Shown piece by piece: positions 52,515 to 61,906 of a DNA stretch of 64,000 nt. The notes beneath the pieces are model-generated. The model had not been told where the DNA came from and made no database searches. It saw only the letters and a program-made list of their open reading frames with translations. Positions within the stretch are counted from its first letter, which is position 1, and the number at the start of each line of letters is the position of its first letter. The translations under genes and the position numbers were made by a program. This DNA comes from Geobacteraceae bacterium GWC2_55_20 (GTDB lineage Bacteria > Desulfobacterota > Desulfuromonadia > Geobacterales > Pseudopelobacteraceae): positions 16,130-80,129 of the forward strand of contig MGZK01000004.1 of the NCBI GenBank assembly GCA_001802125.1, written 5' to 3'.

Positions 52515-53081
52515 ATGGCCAAGGAAGATCAAGCTCCAGCAGAAGTGGAGGCTGAAGGCGGCGGCAAGAAGAAGATGATCATGATTATCGGCGCAGCCGT
52601 GGTCGTTGCGATAATTCTGGGCGTAGTTGCGTTTATGATGCTTGGCAAGGGCGATAAGAAAACGGCAAAAGAGGGTGACGCAGCCCAGGTTGAAGGGGGT
52701 GGTCACGGCGCAGCTCCGGCGGCGCCAGCCGGCGGCCATGGAGCACCAGCCGCGGGAGGTGCTGCCGCAGGTGGGCCCGCTGCAAACATCTATCCACTGG
52801 AGCCGTTCATAGTCAATATTTACGACGGTCAGGAATTGCGCTATCTCAAGGTAAAGATCGAGCTGGACATGGTTGGTCCGGCCGTCAAGGCCGAGATCGA
52901 GGGCCGGCTTGCACCGATTCGGGACGCGATCCTGGTGCTGTTGAGCGCCAAGACCCTGCAGGATGTTCAGGATGTACAGGGCAAGAATACACTCAAGGAT
53001 GAGATCCTGGGGGCAATTAACAAGCATATCCCGCCTGGCAAGATCGCCAAGGTCTATTTTACTGATTTTGTAGTGCAGTAG
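52515..53081 (+). CDS. fliL: Flagellar basal body-associated protein FliL
   Basis: 188 residues: short cytoplasmic tail, one membrane helix (MIMIIGAAVVVAIILGVVAF), a Gly/Ala/His-rich linker, and the conserved periplasmic domain (YPLEPFIVNIYDGQELRYLKVKIELD to TDFVVQ). FliL surrounds or supports stator units. The ATG follows GGGAGGAG. fliM starts eight bases after the stop. Confidence 0.93.
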   Translation: MAKEDQAPAEVEAEGGGKKKMIMIIGAAVVVAIILGVVAFMMLGKGDKKTAKEGDAAQVEGGGHGAAPAAPAGGHGAPAAGGAAAGGPAANIYPLEPFIVNIYDGQELRYLKVKIELDMVGPAVKAEIEGRLAPIRDAILVLLSAKTLQDVQDVQGKNTLKDEILGAINKHIPPGKIAKVYFTDFVVQ

Positions 53082-53089
53082 GTATTGTC

Positions 53090-54079
53090 GTGGCTGCTGC
53101 TGAAAAGATTCTTACAAAAGCCGAAATCGAGGCGCTGCTCAACGCGGTGTTTGACGGTCGCATTGAGCCTGAAAAGGAACTTGCCAAGACCGAAGGCAGT
53201 GTTGTTACCTATGACCTCTTCAATTCGGAGGCTCACAAGGGCTTTGTTCCCAACCTGGATATTATCTATGATAGTTATATCCGTTACAGTCGTGTCACTC
53301 TTTCAAACCGTTTGCGCAAGTCGGTGGAAATAAAGAAAATCGGCGCACGTTCCTACAAATTCGATGATTTCCTGCAAACCCTGCCATCGCCGGTCTGCAT
53401 GGGCATATTTAAAATCGAGCCGCTCAAGGGCGCGGCACTGATATCATTTGACAGTACACTGGTCCTGTCGCTGGTGGACAGCCTGCTGGGGGGCACCGGC
53501 AGCGCAAAAGTCCCGGTTGCCAATCGCATGTTTACTTCAATCGAATTGCGACTGATGGAAAAGATTGTCGGCGATGTGCTACAGGATCTTGAAAAGGCTT
53601 GGGCGCCGTTGTACGCGACCCATATGAACCTGCTGCGGATGGAGATGAACCCGCGTCTCATAAGCATTGTCCCGCCCGAATACCAGATCGTTACCATGTC
53701 GCTCAAACTGCAGATCGAAGACATATCCGGCAATATTATGTTCGCGATTCCCTACATGACCATTGACCCGATCAGGGACAAGCTCAAGGCGGGAATGCAG
53801 TTTGACCTGATGGCGATAGATCCGCAGTGGTCTTCCCGTCTTTCTGCCGAGATCCTGGAAGCGCCGATGGAAACCATTGTCGAGATGGGGAATGCGAGAA
53901 TCACTCTGCGTGAACTTCTGGAACTTGTTCCGGGCGATACGATCATGCTCGACAAGCCCTCATCGGGTGAGATGCTTGTCAAGGTTGAAGGGGTGCCGAA
54001 GTATTTTGGGATACCGGGAATCCGGCACGGCAACAAGGCAATTCAGATCAGCAAGATTTGCAGCAATAGGGGGCAGTAG
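53090..54079 (+). CDS. fliM: Flagellar motor switch protein FliM
   Basis: 329 residues from a GTG. It begins with a CheY-binding-like motif (ILTKAEIEALLNAVF), then the CheC-like middle domain (FVPNLDIIYDSYIRYSRVTLSNRLRKS, PSPVCMGIFKIEPLKGAAL), and a SpoA-type C-terminal domain (ITLRELLELVPGDTIMLDKP). It forms the C-ring and receives the CheY-P signal. The stop overlaps the fliN GTG by one base. Confidence 0.96.
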   Translation: MAAAEKILTKAEIEALLNAVFDGRIEPEKELAKTEGSVVTYDLFNSEAHKGFVPNLDIIYDSYIRYSRVTLSNRLRKSVEIKKIGARSYKFDDFLQTLPSPVCMGIFKIEPLKGAALISFDSTLVLSLVDSLLGGTGSAKVPVANRMFTSIELRLMEKIVGDVLQDLEKAWAPLYATHMNLLRMEMNPRLISIVPPEYQIVTMSLKLQIEDISGNIMFAIPYMTIDPIRDKLKAGMQFDLMAIDPQWSSRLSAEILEAPMETIVEMGNARITLRELLELVPGDTIMLDKPSSGEMLVKVEGVPKYFGIPGIRHGNKAIQISKICSNRGQ

Positions 54080-54375
54080 TGAGCAAGCCTGAAAACAATG
54101 AAACGGAACTGGATAAGAAGAACCTCGACTTCATCCTTGATATTCCTCTGCAGGTAACGGTAGAACTGGGACGGACCAAGCTGTTGGTCAAGGACATCCT
54201 GCAGCTTAACCAGGGTGCGGTCGTGGAACTGACCAAACTGGCCGGGGAACCGCTGGATATCTTCGTCAATTCCAAGCTGGTCGCGCGGGGCGAAGCCGTG
54301 GTTGTCAACGAGAAGTTCGGAGTCCGGCTGGTTGATATCGTCAGTCCGAATGAGCGGGTGGAGAAAATACTGTGA
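54079..54375 (+). CDS. fliN: Flagellar motor switch protein FliN
   Basis: 98 residues, the size of a minimal FliN, with the SpoA domain (FILDIPLQVTVELGRTKLLVKDILQLNQGAVVEL, LVARGEAVVVNEKFGVRL). It forms the base of the C-ring and binds FliH. The GTG start overlaps fliM, and the end overlaps fliO by 4 bases. Confidence 0.96.
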   Translation: MSKPENNETELDKKNLDFILDIPLQVTVELGRTKLLVKDILQLNQGAVVELTKLAGEPLDIFVNSKLVARGEAVVVNEKFGVRLVDIVSPNERVEKIL

Positions 54376-54791
54376 AAAGTGCGGCCTCCGCACTCTTTCT
54401 ATTCCTTCCCTCGATTGTGTATGCCGGAGACAGCGCCGGGCACGAATTCAGCTTTCTTGCAAGTTTTCTCCAGATGATCGCAGCTCTTGCGATTGTCATC
54501 GGTCTGATCCTGGTTACCTGGCACTTCTCCGGCAAATTAATGCGGGGCTTGCCGGGAACACACCATCTGTCATCGAAACATATCCGTCTGGTGGAAACCC
54601 GCTATCTGGGTCCCAAAAGAGCCCTGCTGCTGATCGAGGTCGGTGGCGAGTATCTGCTGCTGTCCAGCAGTGATAACCGGCTTAGCCTGATCAAGCAGAT
54701 CGATATGCTGGAAGAAATCGAAGTGATAGAAGAAGAGCGGGAGCAGGGAGCATTTAGCGCGATACTTTCCCGTTTGAGGCAGACCACATGA
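54372..54791 (+). CDS. fliO: Flagellar biosynthesis protein FliO
   Basis: 139 residues from a GTG: signal-like N-terminus (SALFLFLPSIVYA), one membrane helix (LQMIAALAIVIGLILVTW), and a cytoplasmic domain with RLVETRYLGPKRALLLIEVGGEYLLL, the FliO/FliZ pattern. FliO assists FliP assembly in the export gate. The overlap with fliP is 4 bases. Confidence 0.9.
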   Translation: MKSAASALFLFLPSIVYAGDSAGHEFSFLASFLQMIAALAIVIGLILVTWHFSGKLMRGLPGTHHLSSKHIRLVETRYLGPKRALLLIEVGGEYLLLSSSDNRLSLIKQIDMLEEIEVIEEEREQGAFSAILSRLRQTT

Positions 54792-55555
54792 AGACCGGGC
54801 AGACAATAAAAAGATATTTCATGCTTGCGCTGACCGCTCTGCTGGTGCTGGCGGGAGCATTCGCCTATGCCGAGCCCATGCCGATACCGTCGCTGAATAT
54901 AGGTGTCGGCACCGCGACAAAGCCTAATGACGTGGCGGTGACCGTTCAGATCTTCCTGCTGCTGACAATCATGTCCCTGGCGCCCGGACTTCTGATCATG
55001 ACGACCTCCTTTACCCGCATATCGGTGGTGCTTTCATTTCTGCGCACCGCGATGGGTACTCAATCCGCGCCATCCAACCAGGTGATACTTTCGCTTTCGA
55101 TGTTTCTGACGTTTTTCATAATGACCCCGGTCTGGCAGCAGATTAACAAAGAGGCCTACCAGCCCTGGAAGGCCCAGCAGATAACCCAGGAACAGGCCAT
55201 GGAACGGGCAGTAAAGCCGGTCAGAAAATTCATGCTCTCCCAAACCAGGGAAAAGGACCTGGCGCTGTTTGTCAGCCTTTCCAAACTGCCAAGGCCGAAA
55301 AATGCCGAAGAGATCCCGACCCTGACAATCATTCCGGCCTTTATGATCTCCGAATTGCGCACCGCCTTCCAGATCGGATTTCTGATCTATATCCCGTTTA
55401 TCGTGGTGGATATGGTGGTGGCATCGGTGCTGATGTCGATGGGTATGATGATGCTTCCGCCGGTAATGATTTCTTTGCCGTTCAAGATTCTGCTTTTCAC
55501 CCTTGTTGACGGATGGGGCCTGGTGATCGGATCCCTGGTCAACAGTTTCGGCTAG
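54788..55555 (+). CDS. fliP: Flagellar export gate protein FliP
   Basis: 255 residues with a cleavable signal (YFMLALTALLVLAGAFAYA) and four membrane helices. FliP signatures include LLTIMSLAPGLLIMTTSFTRI, LRTAMGTQSAPSNQVI, IPAFMISELRTAFQIGFLIYIPF and GMMMLPPVMISLPFKILLF. It forms the core of the flagellar type III export channel with FliQ and FliR. Confidence 0.97.
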   Translation: MKTGQTIKRYFMLALTALLVLAGAFAYAEPMPIPSLNIGVGTATKPNDVAVTVQIFLLLTIMSLAPGLLIMTTSFTRISVVLSFLRTAMGTQSAPSNQVILSLSMFLTFFIMTPVWQQINKEAYQPWKAQQITQEQAMERAVKPVRKFMLSQTREKDLALFVSLSKLPRPKNAEEIPTLTIIPAFMISELRTAFQIGFLIYIPFIVVDMVVASVLMSMGMMMLPPVMISLPFKILLFTLVDGWGLVIGSLVNSFG

Positions 55556-55615
55556 ACAACGCCAGACACGGGAAGGCCAGGATATTCAGTTCCTTGTCTT
55601 TGCCAGAGGTATGCC

Positions 55616-55885
55616 ATGACACCCGAATTAGTGGTCCAACTTGCCCGCCGAAGTTTTGAAGCCACCATGCTGCTGGCAGCTCCGTTGCTGATCGCAAGTC
55701 TTGTAATAGGCCTCTTGATAAGCGTCTTCCAGGCGGTAACCTCCATCAACGAGGCCACGCTGGCTTTCGCTCCTAAAATCGTCGCAGTGATGGTTGCCAT
55801 GATCATCTTCTTTCCATGGATGATGAGCTATATGGGCGATTTCACACGAGAAATCTACTCATTTATCGCACTTATGAGGCGTTAG
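55616..55885 (+). CDS. fliQ: Flagellar export gate protein FliQ
   Basis: 89 residues with two membrane helices and the FliQ pattern (TPELVVQLARRSFEATMLLAAP, VFQAVTSINEATLAFAPKI). It is separated from fliP by 60 bases and from fliR by 7. Confidence 0.96.
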   Translation: MTPELVVQLARRSFEATMLLAAPLLIASLVIGLLISVFQAVTSINEATLAFAPKIVAVMVAMIIFFPWMMSYMGDFTREIYSFIALMRR

Positions 55886-55892
55886 CGCTTTC

Positions 55893-56687
55893 ATGTTCCC
55901 GCTGCTCCCCTTTCCGTCTCCCCGCGAAGTCATCTTTTTCATGCTGGTATTAAGCCGTGTCGCCGGTATTTTTGCCGCACTTCCGGTATTCGGAGGAAGA
56001 AGACTGCCGATTCGTATTAAGGTGGTCACGGTTTTTATGATAACGTTGGTGTGTTTTCCAACGCTATCAATTGCAGTCCCGGAAACGCCGACGGATGTTT
56101 TCAGTCTGGGCTTGCTGGCTTTAAGCGAGTTGATGGTCGGACTGACTCTGGCCTTTATTACCCAGATTATTTTTGCCGCGGTCGAGTTCAGCGGCCAGAT
56201 CATCGGCATGCAGATGGGGTTTACGATATCGTCGATAATTGACCCGTCCCAGGGTACTCAGACCCAGATCATGTCGGTGGTTCAGACCCTGTTTGCAACA
56301 CTCATGTTCCTGTCTCTTAATATCCACCACCTATTTATTCGTGCCATCATAGACAGTTTCAGGGTCATACCGCTCGGTGGATGGCATCTGAACGGAGAAC
56401 TGCTGAATTTTTTGATCCAGCGTACCGCCGACATTTTCATCATCGGAATCCGGCTGGCGGCTCCGGTAATGGTGGCACTACTACTTACGACCGTAGCGCT
56501 CGGAATAATGGCGCGTTCCTTTCCGCAGATGAACGTCTTTATGATCAGCATGCCGCTGAATATCGGTTTGGGACTGATAATATTAGGCATGACGCTTACC
56601 ATCTTCTTCCATGTGCTCGAGGTTTCGTTCGGACATCTCAAAGGCCAGATCGATACGCTCTACAGACTTATGGCAAAGGGGGGATGA
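55893..56687 (+). CDS. fliR: Flagellar export gate protein FliR
   Basis: 264 residues, about six membrane helices. Conserved segments are VLSRVAGIFAALPVFGGR, FGAVEFSGQ-like FAAVEFSGQIIGMQMGFTIS and NVFMISMPLNIGLGL. It completes the FliPQR gate. The stop (56685-56687) is followed by the flhB CTG after three bases. Confidence 0.96.
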   Translation: MFPLLPFPSPREVIFFMLVLSRVAGIFAALPVFGGRRLPIRIKVVTVFMITLVCFPTLSIAVPETPTDVFSLGLLALSELMVGLTLAFITQIIFAAVEFSGQIIGMQMGFTISSIIDPSQGTQTQIMSVVQTLFATLMFLSLNIHHLFIRAIIDSFRVIPLGGWHLNGELLNFLIQRTADIFIIGIRLAAPVMVALLLTTVALGIMARSFPQMNVFMISMPLNIGLGLIILGMTLTIFFHVLEVSFGHLKGQIDTLYRLMAKGG

Positions 56688-56690
56688 CCT

Positions 56691-57764
56691 CTGGCTGAAG
56701 ATGTAGACAAACACTCCAAAACAGAACAACCCACCGGCAAAAAACTCGATAAGTCACGGGAAAAAGGGCCGCCGCCGATGAGTCAGATGCTGACGTCATC
56801 GCTTACCCTGCTGGTGGGCATCGTCAGCCTCTATATTTTCGGCAGTTTCATGATGGATGGGCTTAAGAAGAGTTCTGTCGACATATTCTCTTCCATGGGC
56901 ACTTTCAAACTGACCGAAGCCAACCTGCATATCCTGATGATTAAGCTGTTCGGTACGATCGTTTTGCTGCTGACGCCGTTGATAATCACGATTATAGCCA
57001 CATCCATGCTTTCAAGCATGATTCAGGACAGCGGCCAGCTGGAATTCCGTATGTCGCGACTGACCGTTGACTTTAGCAAGATCAGTCCGATGAGCGGATT
57101 CAAGCGGCTGTTCAACAAAGATGCCCTGGTGGAGATGGTCAAATCCCTGCTGAAGCTGCTGGTGGTGGCCTGGATTGCCTATCGCGTCATCAGTGATGAA
57201 ATGCAGAACATCACTTTTTTGGCGGAAGCCGACATCCAGGCCATTTTCAGCTTTGTTGGCCATATCGCCTTCAAAATCGTTACCCATACCTGCGGAATCC
57301 TGATTGTTCTTGGCATCCTTGATATGATGTACGTCAAGTGGCGCTATATTGAAAATCTCAAGATGACGAAGCAGGAGGTCAAGGACGAGCGTAAGGAATC
57401 CGAAGGAAACCCGGAGATCAAGGGCAAGATCAAGAGCATGCAGTATCAAATGGCGCGCCGGAGAATGGTAAAAATAGTTCCGATGGCTGATGTGGTCATC
57501 ACCAACCCGACCCATTATGCCGTTGCTCTCAAATATGACCGGCAGAAGATGATCGCGCCGCTGGTGCTGGTCAAGGGTGTGGATGTAATGGCCGAAGCAA
57601 TCAAAAAAATCGCCAGGGAGCATCACATCACGCTGGTGGAAAACCGGTTTCTGGCGCGCGAGCTGTACGACCAGGTAAAGGAGAACGAGCCGATTCCCGA
57701 GTCTCTGTATGCCGCGGTTGCCGAGGTTCTGGCGTATGTCTACAAGCTGAAGGGGAAAACATGA
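56691..57764 (+). CDS. flhB: Flagellar export switch protein FlhB, probable CTG start
   Basis: About 357 residues if translation starts at CTG 56691. That gives AEDVDKHSKTEQPTGKKLDKSREKG, the usual FlhB N-terminus, before MSQMLTSSLTLLVG. An in-frame TGA at 56685-56687 excludes any earlier start, and the first in-frame ATG (56778) would delete this conserved part. AAAGGGGGG lies at the right distance before the CTG. Four membrane helices follow, then the autocleavage motif NPTH (residues 272-275). FlhB switches export from rod/hook to filament subunits together with FliK. Confidence 0.92.
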   Translation: MAEDVDKHSKTEQPTGKKLDKSREKGPPPMSQMLTSSLTLLVGIVSLYIFGSFMMDGLKKSSVDIFSSMGTFKLTEANLHILMIKLFGTIVLLLTPLIITIIATSMLSSMIQDSGQLEFRMSRLTVDFSKISPMSGFKRLFNKDALVEMVKSLLKLLVVAWIAYRVISDEMQNITFLAEADIQAIFSFVGHIAFKIVTHTCGILIVLGILDMMYVKWRYIENLKMTKQEVKDERKESEGNPEIKGKIKSMQYQMARRRMVKIVPMADVVITNPTHYAVALKYDRQKMIAPLVLVKGVDVMAEAIKKIAREHHITLVENRFLARELYDQVKENEPIPESLYAAVAEVLAYVYKLKGKT

Positions 57765-57798
57765 TTCTTAATCCGCCGTATTCCCGGATAAAGTTGTA

Positions 57799-59016
57799 AT
57801 GCTTTCAGATGCTGCCACGTTACTGAGAGAGCTGTTTCCTCCCCGGCTGCACAGCCGGCTGCTGCTGGTGGGAGGTTCGGTGAGGGACTCCCTGTCGGGA
57901 CTGCCGGTCAGTGACATCGACCTGATCAGCGATATTCCGGAAGAAACCCTGCTCTTGCTGCATTTCCGTCGTGTTGAAGGCAAAACGACCGCTCCGATTT
58001 TCTTCAAAAGTGATCCAGTATTCGGCAAGATAGAAATCACATTACTGCGGAAGGATCAGCAGCTGGAAGATGACTTGCGTCGCCGCGATTTTCGCTGCAA
58101 TGCGGTGGTCATGTCGCTGGACGGATCGATAACTGATCCGCTGGGGGGCGTGCCTGATATCAATCAACGGCGGCTTTTGCCTTGCGGAGCTGCGTCACTG
58201 ACGGATGATCCGATCAGGATCTTCAGGGCCTTCAGATTCGCTGCGGATGGCTGGGAGATCGGGGCGGAGCTGGACGGGATGATCGGTTCCGGAAGTTGGG
58301 ATGAAGCGCTGGCAAAGATACCGGTGGAACGATTTAGCCGCGAGATGATCAAGGCTTTGGGCGGAATATCACCCGAACTGTTTTTTTCGTGCATGCTGAA
58401 ATTCGGAGTTGGCAGATGTTATCTGCCGGAATTGTTCATGATGCAGGACATCCCGGCCGGGCCGCCCGCATATCACGGCGATGCTACCCTGCTCTCGCAC
58501 TCGCTGGCCACATTACAGCGGATGGCCGTCATGAGCGGTGACACGATTGCCCGCCTGGCGGCATTCTTTCACGATCTTGGCAAGTTGTCCACACCCTCGG
58601 AACTGCTGCCAAGGCATATAGGCCACGATATGGCGGGTGTTGAAATGGCGCTGCAACTGGCAATCAGGCTACGTTTGTCCTCATTGCAGCGCAATGCCCT
58701 GATGGCCGCTTCCAGGCTGCATATGACAGGCGCGCGCTGGGTGCAGTTGCGGGACGCCACAAAATTGAAACTGGTTGAGCGTGCCCGCAAGGCGGGAATC
58801 GCGGCATTCTTTCCACAGCTTGTGGCCGCGGACCATGGCAATGAGCACGAGCTTGCCGGATGGGAAACAATGTTGCAGGTAGTCTCGTATCCGGCCACCA
58901 GCCTGGGCCTTGATGCGGCGCAGCTTGAGTCGATGAATGCTCCGGACCGCTCGGCGCTGATTTCGCGAATGCGTCTTCAGATATACAGGCAGCTTGTTTC
59001 ACGGCAAAAGATCTGA
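57799..59016 (+). CDS. tRNA nucleotidyltransferase/poly(A) polymerase family protein
   Basis: 405 residues. The nucleotidyltransferase core is LLLVGGSVRDSLSGLPVSDIDLI with catalytic Asp39 and Asp41, followed by RRRDFRCNAVVMSLDG, DPLGG and DDPIRIFRAFRFAA. A C-terminal HD-type region has AFFHDLGKLSTPSE. This architecture occurs in bacterial CCA-adding and related enzymes. Poly(A) versus CCA activity cannot be decided here. It lies 34 bases downstream of flhB without a terminator, so flagellar readthrough is possible. Confidence 0.88.
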   Translation: MLSDAATLLRELFPPRLHSRLLLVGGSVRDSLSGLPVSDIDLISDIPEETLLLLHFRRVEGKTTAPIFFKSDPVFGKIEITLLRKDQQLEDDLRRRDFRCNAVVMSLDGSITDPLGGVPDINQRRLLPCGAASLTDDPIRIFRAFRFAADGWEIGAELDGMIGSGSWDEALAKIPVERFSREMIKALGGISPELFFSCMLKFGVGRCYLPELFMMQDIPAGPPAYHGDATLLSHSLATLQRMAVMSGDTIARLAAFFHDLGKLSTPSELLPRHIGHDMAGVEMALQLAIRLRLSSLQRNALMAASRLHMTGARWVQLRDATKLKLVERARKAGIAAFFPQLVAADHGNEHELAGWETMLQVVSYPATSLGLDAAQLESMNAPDRSALISRMRLQIYRQLVSRQKI

Positions 59017-59210
59017 TGACGGAATAAGCTCTTGAAGGGGCGGTGCCCCATTCCAGTTCCGGCTTCCGGCAGTCATTTTCAGTTTGTAAAGGACGCGGTT
59101 ACTGATGGGCCGGGCCATGCTTTGCGCTACTTCCGTGCCGCAAGAATTCAGCCTTGCCTGCCTTGTGCAATTCTGTTACTTTCAAAAAAATTACAGGAAA
59201 GTAGACCGTT

Positions 59211-59975
59211 ATGAAGATCACCATTCTGGGGAGCGGAACATCCACCGGGGTTCCAATGGTTGGCTGCACCTGCCGTGTCTGCTCTTCGGATGATCAGCGG
59301 GATAAACGAACCCGTGCCTCGCTTCTGATCCGCCATCACAATCACAACATCCTGGTGGACACCTCCACCGACTTGCGACGACAGGCGCTGCAAAATGCAA
59401 TAACAGGTGTGGATGCGGTCCTTTTCACCCACTCCCATGCCGACCACGTCAACGGCATAGATGATCTGCGCGGTTTTTACTTTTTGCACAAAAAAATAGT
59501 TCCCTGCTTTGCTTCCGCAAGCACTCTCAAAACCTTGCAATCCGGCTTCAAATATATCTTTCAGGAGCACGAGAGTTCGGGTTATGCGCCCCTGCTGGCA
59601 ATCAACGAGATTGACTCTCCTTTTGAGCTTTTCGGTTTGAATATCGTCCCGGTGCCGTTGATTCACGGAAAAACATCCGCACTTGGATACCGGATAGGGC
59701 CATTTGCCTATCTGACCGATTGCAGCGCAATTCCGGATTCATCGCTGCCGCTGCTGGAAGGGCTTGATCTTCTTATCATGGACGGTTTGCGCTGGACCGA
59801 GCATCCCTTTCACTTCAATATTGACGGCGCCGTCGCGGCCGCCCGTCAAATCAAGGCTGCTCGGGTCGTGCTGACCCACCTGACACACGAGGTGGCATAT
59901 TCAGAGAACGGTAAGTTGCCGCCCGGCTTCGAATTTGCATATGACGGCTTGGAATTTGACCTGCCATCAAATTGA
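59211..59975 (+). CDS. Metallo-beta-lactamase fold hydrolase, PhnP-like
   Basis: 254 residues. The metal-binding motif THSHADH (His74, His76, Asp78, His79) and later His/Asp residues (PLIHGKTSALGYRIGPFAYLTDCS, LTHLTHE) define the fold. Early cysteines in GCTCRVC (19, 21, 24) resemble the extra zinc site of PhnP, a phosphodiesterase for cyclic ribose phosphate. There are no phosphonate genes nearby, so a general phosphodiesterase role is as likely. The start follows AGGAAAGTAG-type sequence; the 194 bases before it show no strong signal. Confidence 0.88.
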   Translation: MKITILGSGTSTGVPMVGCTCRVCSSDDQRDKRTRASLLIRHHNHNILVDTSTDLRRQALQNAITGVDAVLFTHSHADHVNGIDDLRGFYFLHKKIVPCFASASTLKTLQSGFKYIFQEHESSGYAPLLAINEIDSPFELFGLNIVPVPLIHGKTSALGYRIGPFAYLTDCSAIPDSSLPLLEGLDLLIMDGLRWTEHPFHFNIDGAVAAARQIKAARVVLTHLTHEVAYSENGKLPPGFEFAYDGLEFDLPSN

Positions 59976-59985
59976 GGAGAGAGTA

Positions 59986-61824
59986 ATGCACAAGGACATT
60001 AGACTGCACGGCATGTCTGGTGATCAGACCGAATATTTCGTAATGGTGATAGGTAACGAAGCCTACCAGCGTTATTTCTTCAATATTGTCCAGGAAGAAG
60101 ACCAACTGCGGATATTTTCGCCGGGCAACGAGCTGGTCATCTCGGCGGACGGCATTTCATACCAGGGTAACGGCGGCTATTTTTGCGAATACATGTTCGG
60201 GGTTGACCAGCCTTCCTCCGATCTTGCCAAACCGGATATAATCAACCGGCTTGTCATGTATGGAGCCTGCTCAGATGATGCCGGCAGCGTCCGCTTCAGT
60301 GACCGGACATCCGGCAGTGAAACATTCGATAACATCTTTTTCGAAGGTAACGCGGTCTGTAATTACTTCTTTTTTGTCCATTCCAACCTGCTGTCCCGCA
60401 AGCTGAAAAATCAGCAGGAAGAGCTTGTCAGATGCCTGGGCAAGATATTGAAACGTTCCGAAGCCGTAGGTGATGAACGTGATGACATTCTTATTTCAGA
60501 GATATTTCCTCTGCTTAAAGACGATTCCGCGCAGTTGTTCATCGTCAAGTTGATCAACCGTTACCATCGCGAATATCGCAACCTGTTTCGTAGCCTCTAT
60601 TTCAGAAACAAGAAAATATCGGATGACGATTTTGCCAAGCTGGTCAGCATGGCTTCCAAATATCAAATTGACCGCTATCAGCAGGAACGCATCCGTATCG
60701 ACGTCATGTATCGCAGTCCGGCGAATAAACGCATCGTGGACGAATATCGCAACATTCTGCTGGCGTGCAATTCAAAGGGTGAAATCAGCAACCTGGACAA
60801 CGCCCGCCTGACGAGACTCAAGACCCTTTCGGTTCGCAACAAGATTCCTGGCGCGCTCTTTTACACTTTGGACGAAATGCTCAAGAAGGGTCGCAACCTC
60901 AAGAACAATGAAGAGCGGGATTATATCGCCGCCACCCGTGAAATTCTGGAGGGGATCTTTTTCCGGGAAATCGAGATCGAAAGCCGCATTGATCGTGATG
61001 ACATGCTCAAGCTGATCAAGGCCAAGAAAAAGGCGATGGAGAACCGGGACCACAGTTTTGATCAGCTCATGCTTGACGCCAGCAAGGAGTGTGATGAAAA
61101 GATCCGTGATGGCGCCGATGCGGCGCTCCTGGATGGCTTCTCCTATGTTATTACCTACCTGGACCGCTTCGACAGCGTGTCGAACCTGATCAGTCAGTTG
61201 GCTTTCATGGAAAATGTCAGGATCAATGAGGAGATGTTGCGCGGTTTGTTGGAGCACAAAGCCGCATTTAACAACCTGCATGACGACTGCTTTCATGAGC
61301 TGTTTATCCGGGATCTGTTCGCAAATGCCTACCTGGGTGGCTTTGGCCGGCGGAAGGTAAAGGCGCTGATGGAAGGACTGGTTGCGATTGAGGCGCACTG
61401 GGCTACTATCGAGAATCTGCATCGCCGGCTGAACGAAATCGATCAGGATGAGCGTATCGCAATCGTGCTGTTGGAGCACGTTCGTGACCGTATCCGTAAT
61501 TTTTACTCAAAGTTTACCACCAGGGCCGATCAGGAAGCCTTGCGCCGTGAAGTGATCGAAGAGCTGAAAACCAAAAAGCGCATTACCGCCGATATTCCCG
61601 ACCGGCTTTTCAACGAAACCATTTTCACGATCAAGAAAGAGGCCATGTACCTTCATTCGCTTCTGCCGCAGATCATTGCCGAGCGTAATGACGGATTGCG
61701 GGAGGACTTTCTGGAAAACTCCGGACTGGACCGTTTCTTTGTCGAAGAACTGGAGCGGGAATATTATGAAAAGAACGGCCTGGATATCGAAGACCTGTAT
61801 CAGATCAGGAAAGGTCTGAGCTGA
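59986..61824 (+). CDS. Large cytoplasmic protein of unknown function (TIGR04442-like)
   Basis: 612 residues from the ATG at 59986, which follows GAGGAGAG ten bases after the previous stop. No signal peptide or membrane segment. Residues about 1-130 are beta-rich (EYFVMVIGNEAYQRYFFNI, NIFFEGNAVCNYFFFVHS). The rest is helical and highly charged (DDDFAKLVSMASKYQIDRYQ, DDMLKLIKAKKKAMENRD). The opening resembles what I recall of the uncharacterised TIGR04442 family of deltaproteobacteria, but I could not check this. Coupling to the PhnP-like gene may be functional or incidental. Confidence 0.75.
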   Translation: MHKDIRLHGMSGDQTEYFVMVIGNEAYQRYFFNIVQEEDQLRIFSPGNELVISADGISYQGNGGYFCEYMFGVDQPSSDLAKPDIINRLVMYGACSDDAGSVRFSDRTSGSETFDNIFFEGNAVCNYFFFVHSNLLSRKLKNQQEELVRCLGKILKRSEAVGDERDDILISEIFPLLKDDSAQLFIVKLINRYHREYRNLFRSLYFRNKKISDDDFAKLVSMASKYQIDRYQQERIRIDVMYRSPANKRIVDEYRNILLACNSKGEISNLDNARLTRLKTLSVRNKIPGALFYTLDEMLKKGRNLKNNEERDYIAATREILEGIFFREIEIESRIDRDDMLKLIKAKKKAMENRDHSFDQLMLDASKECDEKIRDGADAALLDGFSYVITYLDRFDSVSNLISQLAFMENVRINEEMLRGLLEHKAAFNNLHDDCFHELFIRDLFANAYLGGFGRRKVKALMEGLVAIEAHWATIENLHRRLNEIDQDERIAIVLLEHVRDRIRNFYSKFTTRADQEALRREVIEELKTKKRITADIPDRLFNETIFTIKKEAMYLHSLLPQIIAERNDGLREDFLENSGLDRFFVEELEREYYEKNGLDIEDLYQIRKGLS

Positions 61825-61906
61825 GCGAGTCAGCCGACTTTTCACTGACTGCCACGTGATTATGGACTCTATTTGCCAAATTCCGACCAATCAAGCGAGA
61901 TCCCCT

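Noticed and set aside
59111-59125. Possible sigma-54 site (GG-N10-GC) upstream of the PhnP-like gene
   Set aside because: The -24 half is poor and the distance to the ATG is long; chance occurrence is likely.
61826-61906. Small inverted repeat AGTCAG/CTGACT before the protease gene as a terminator
   Set aside because: Only six base pairs, a long loop and no T run.
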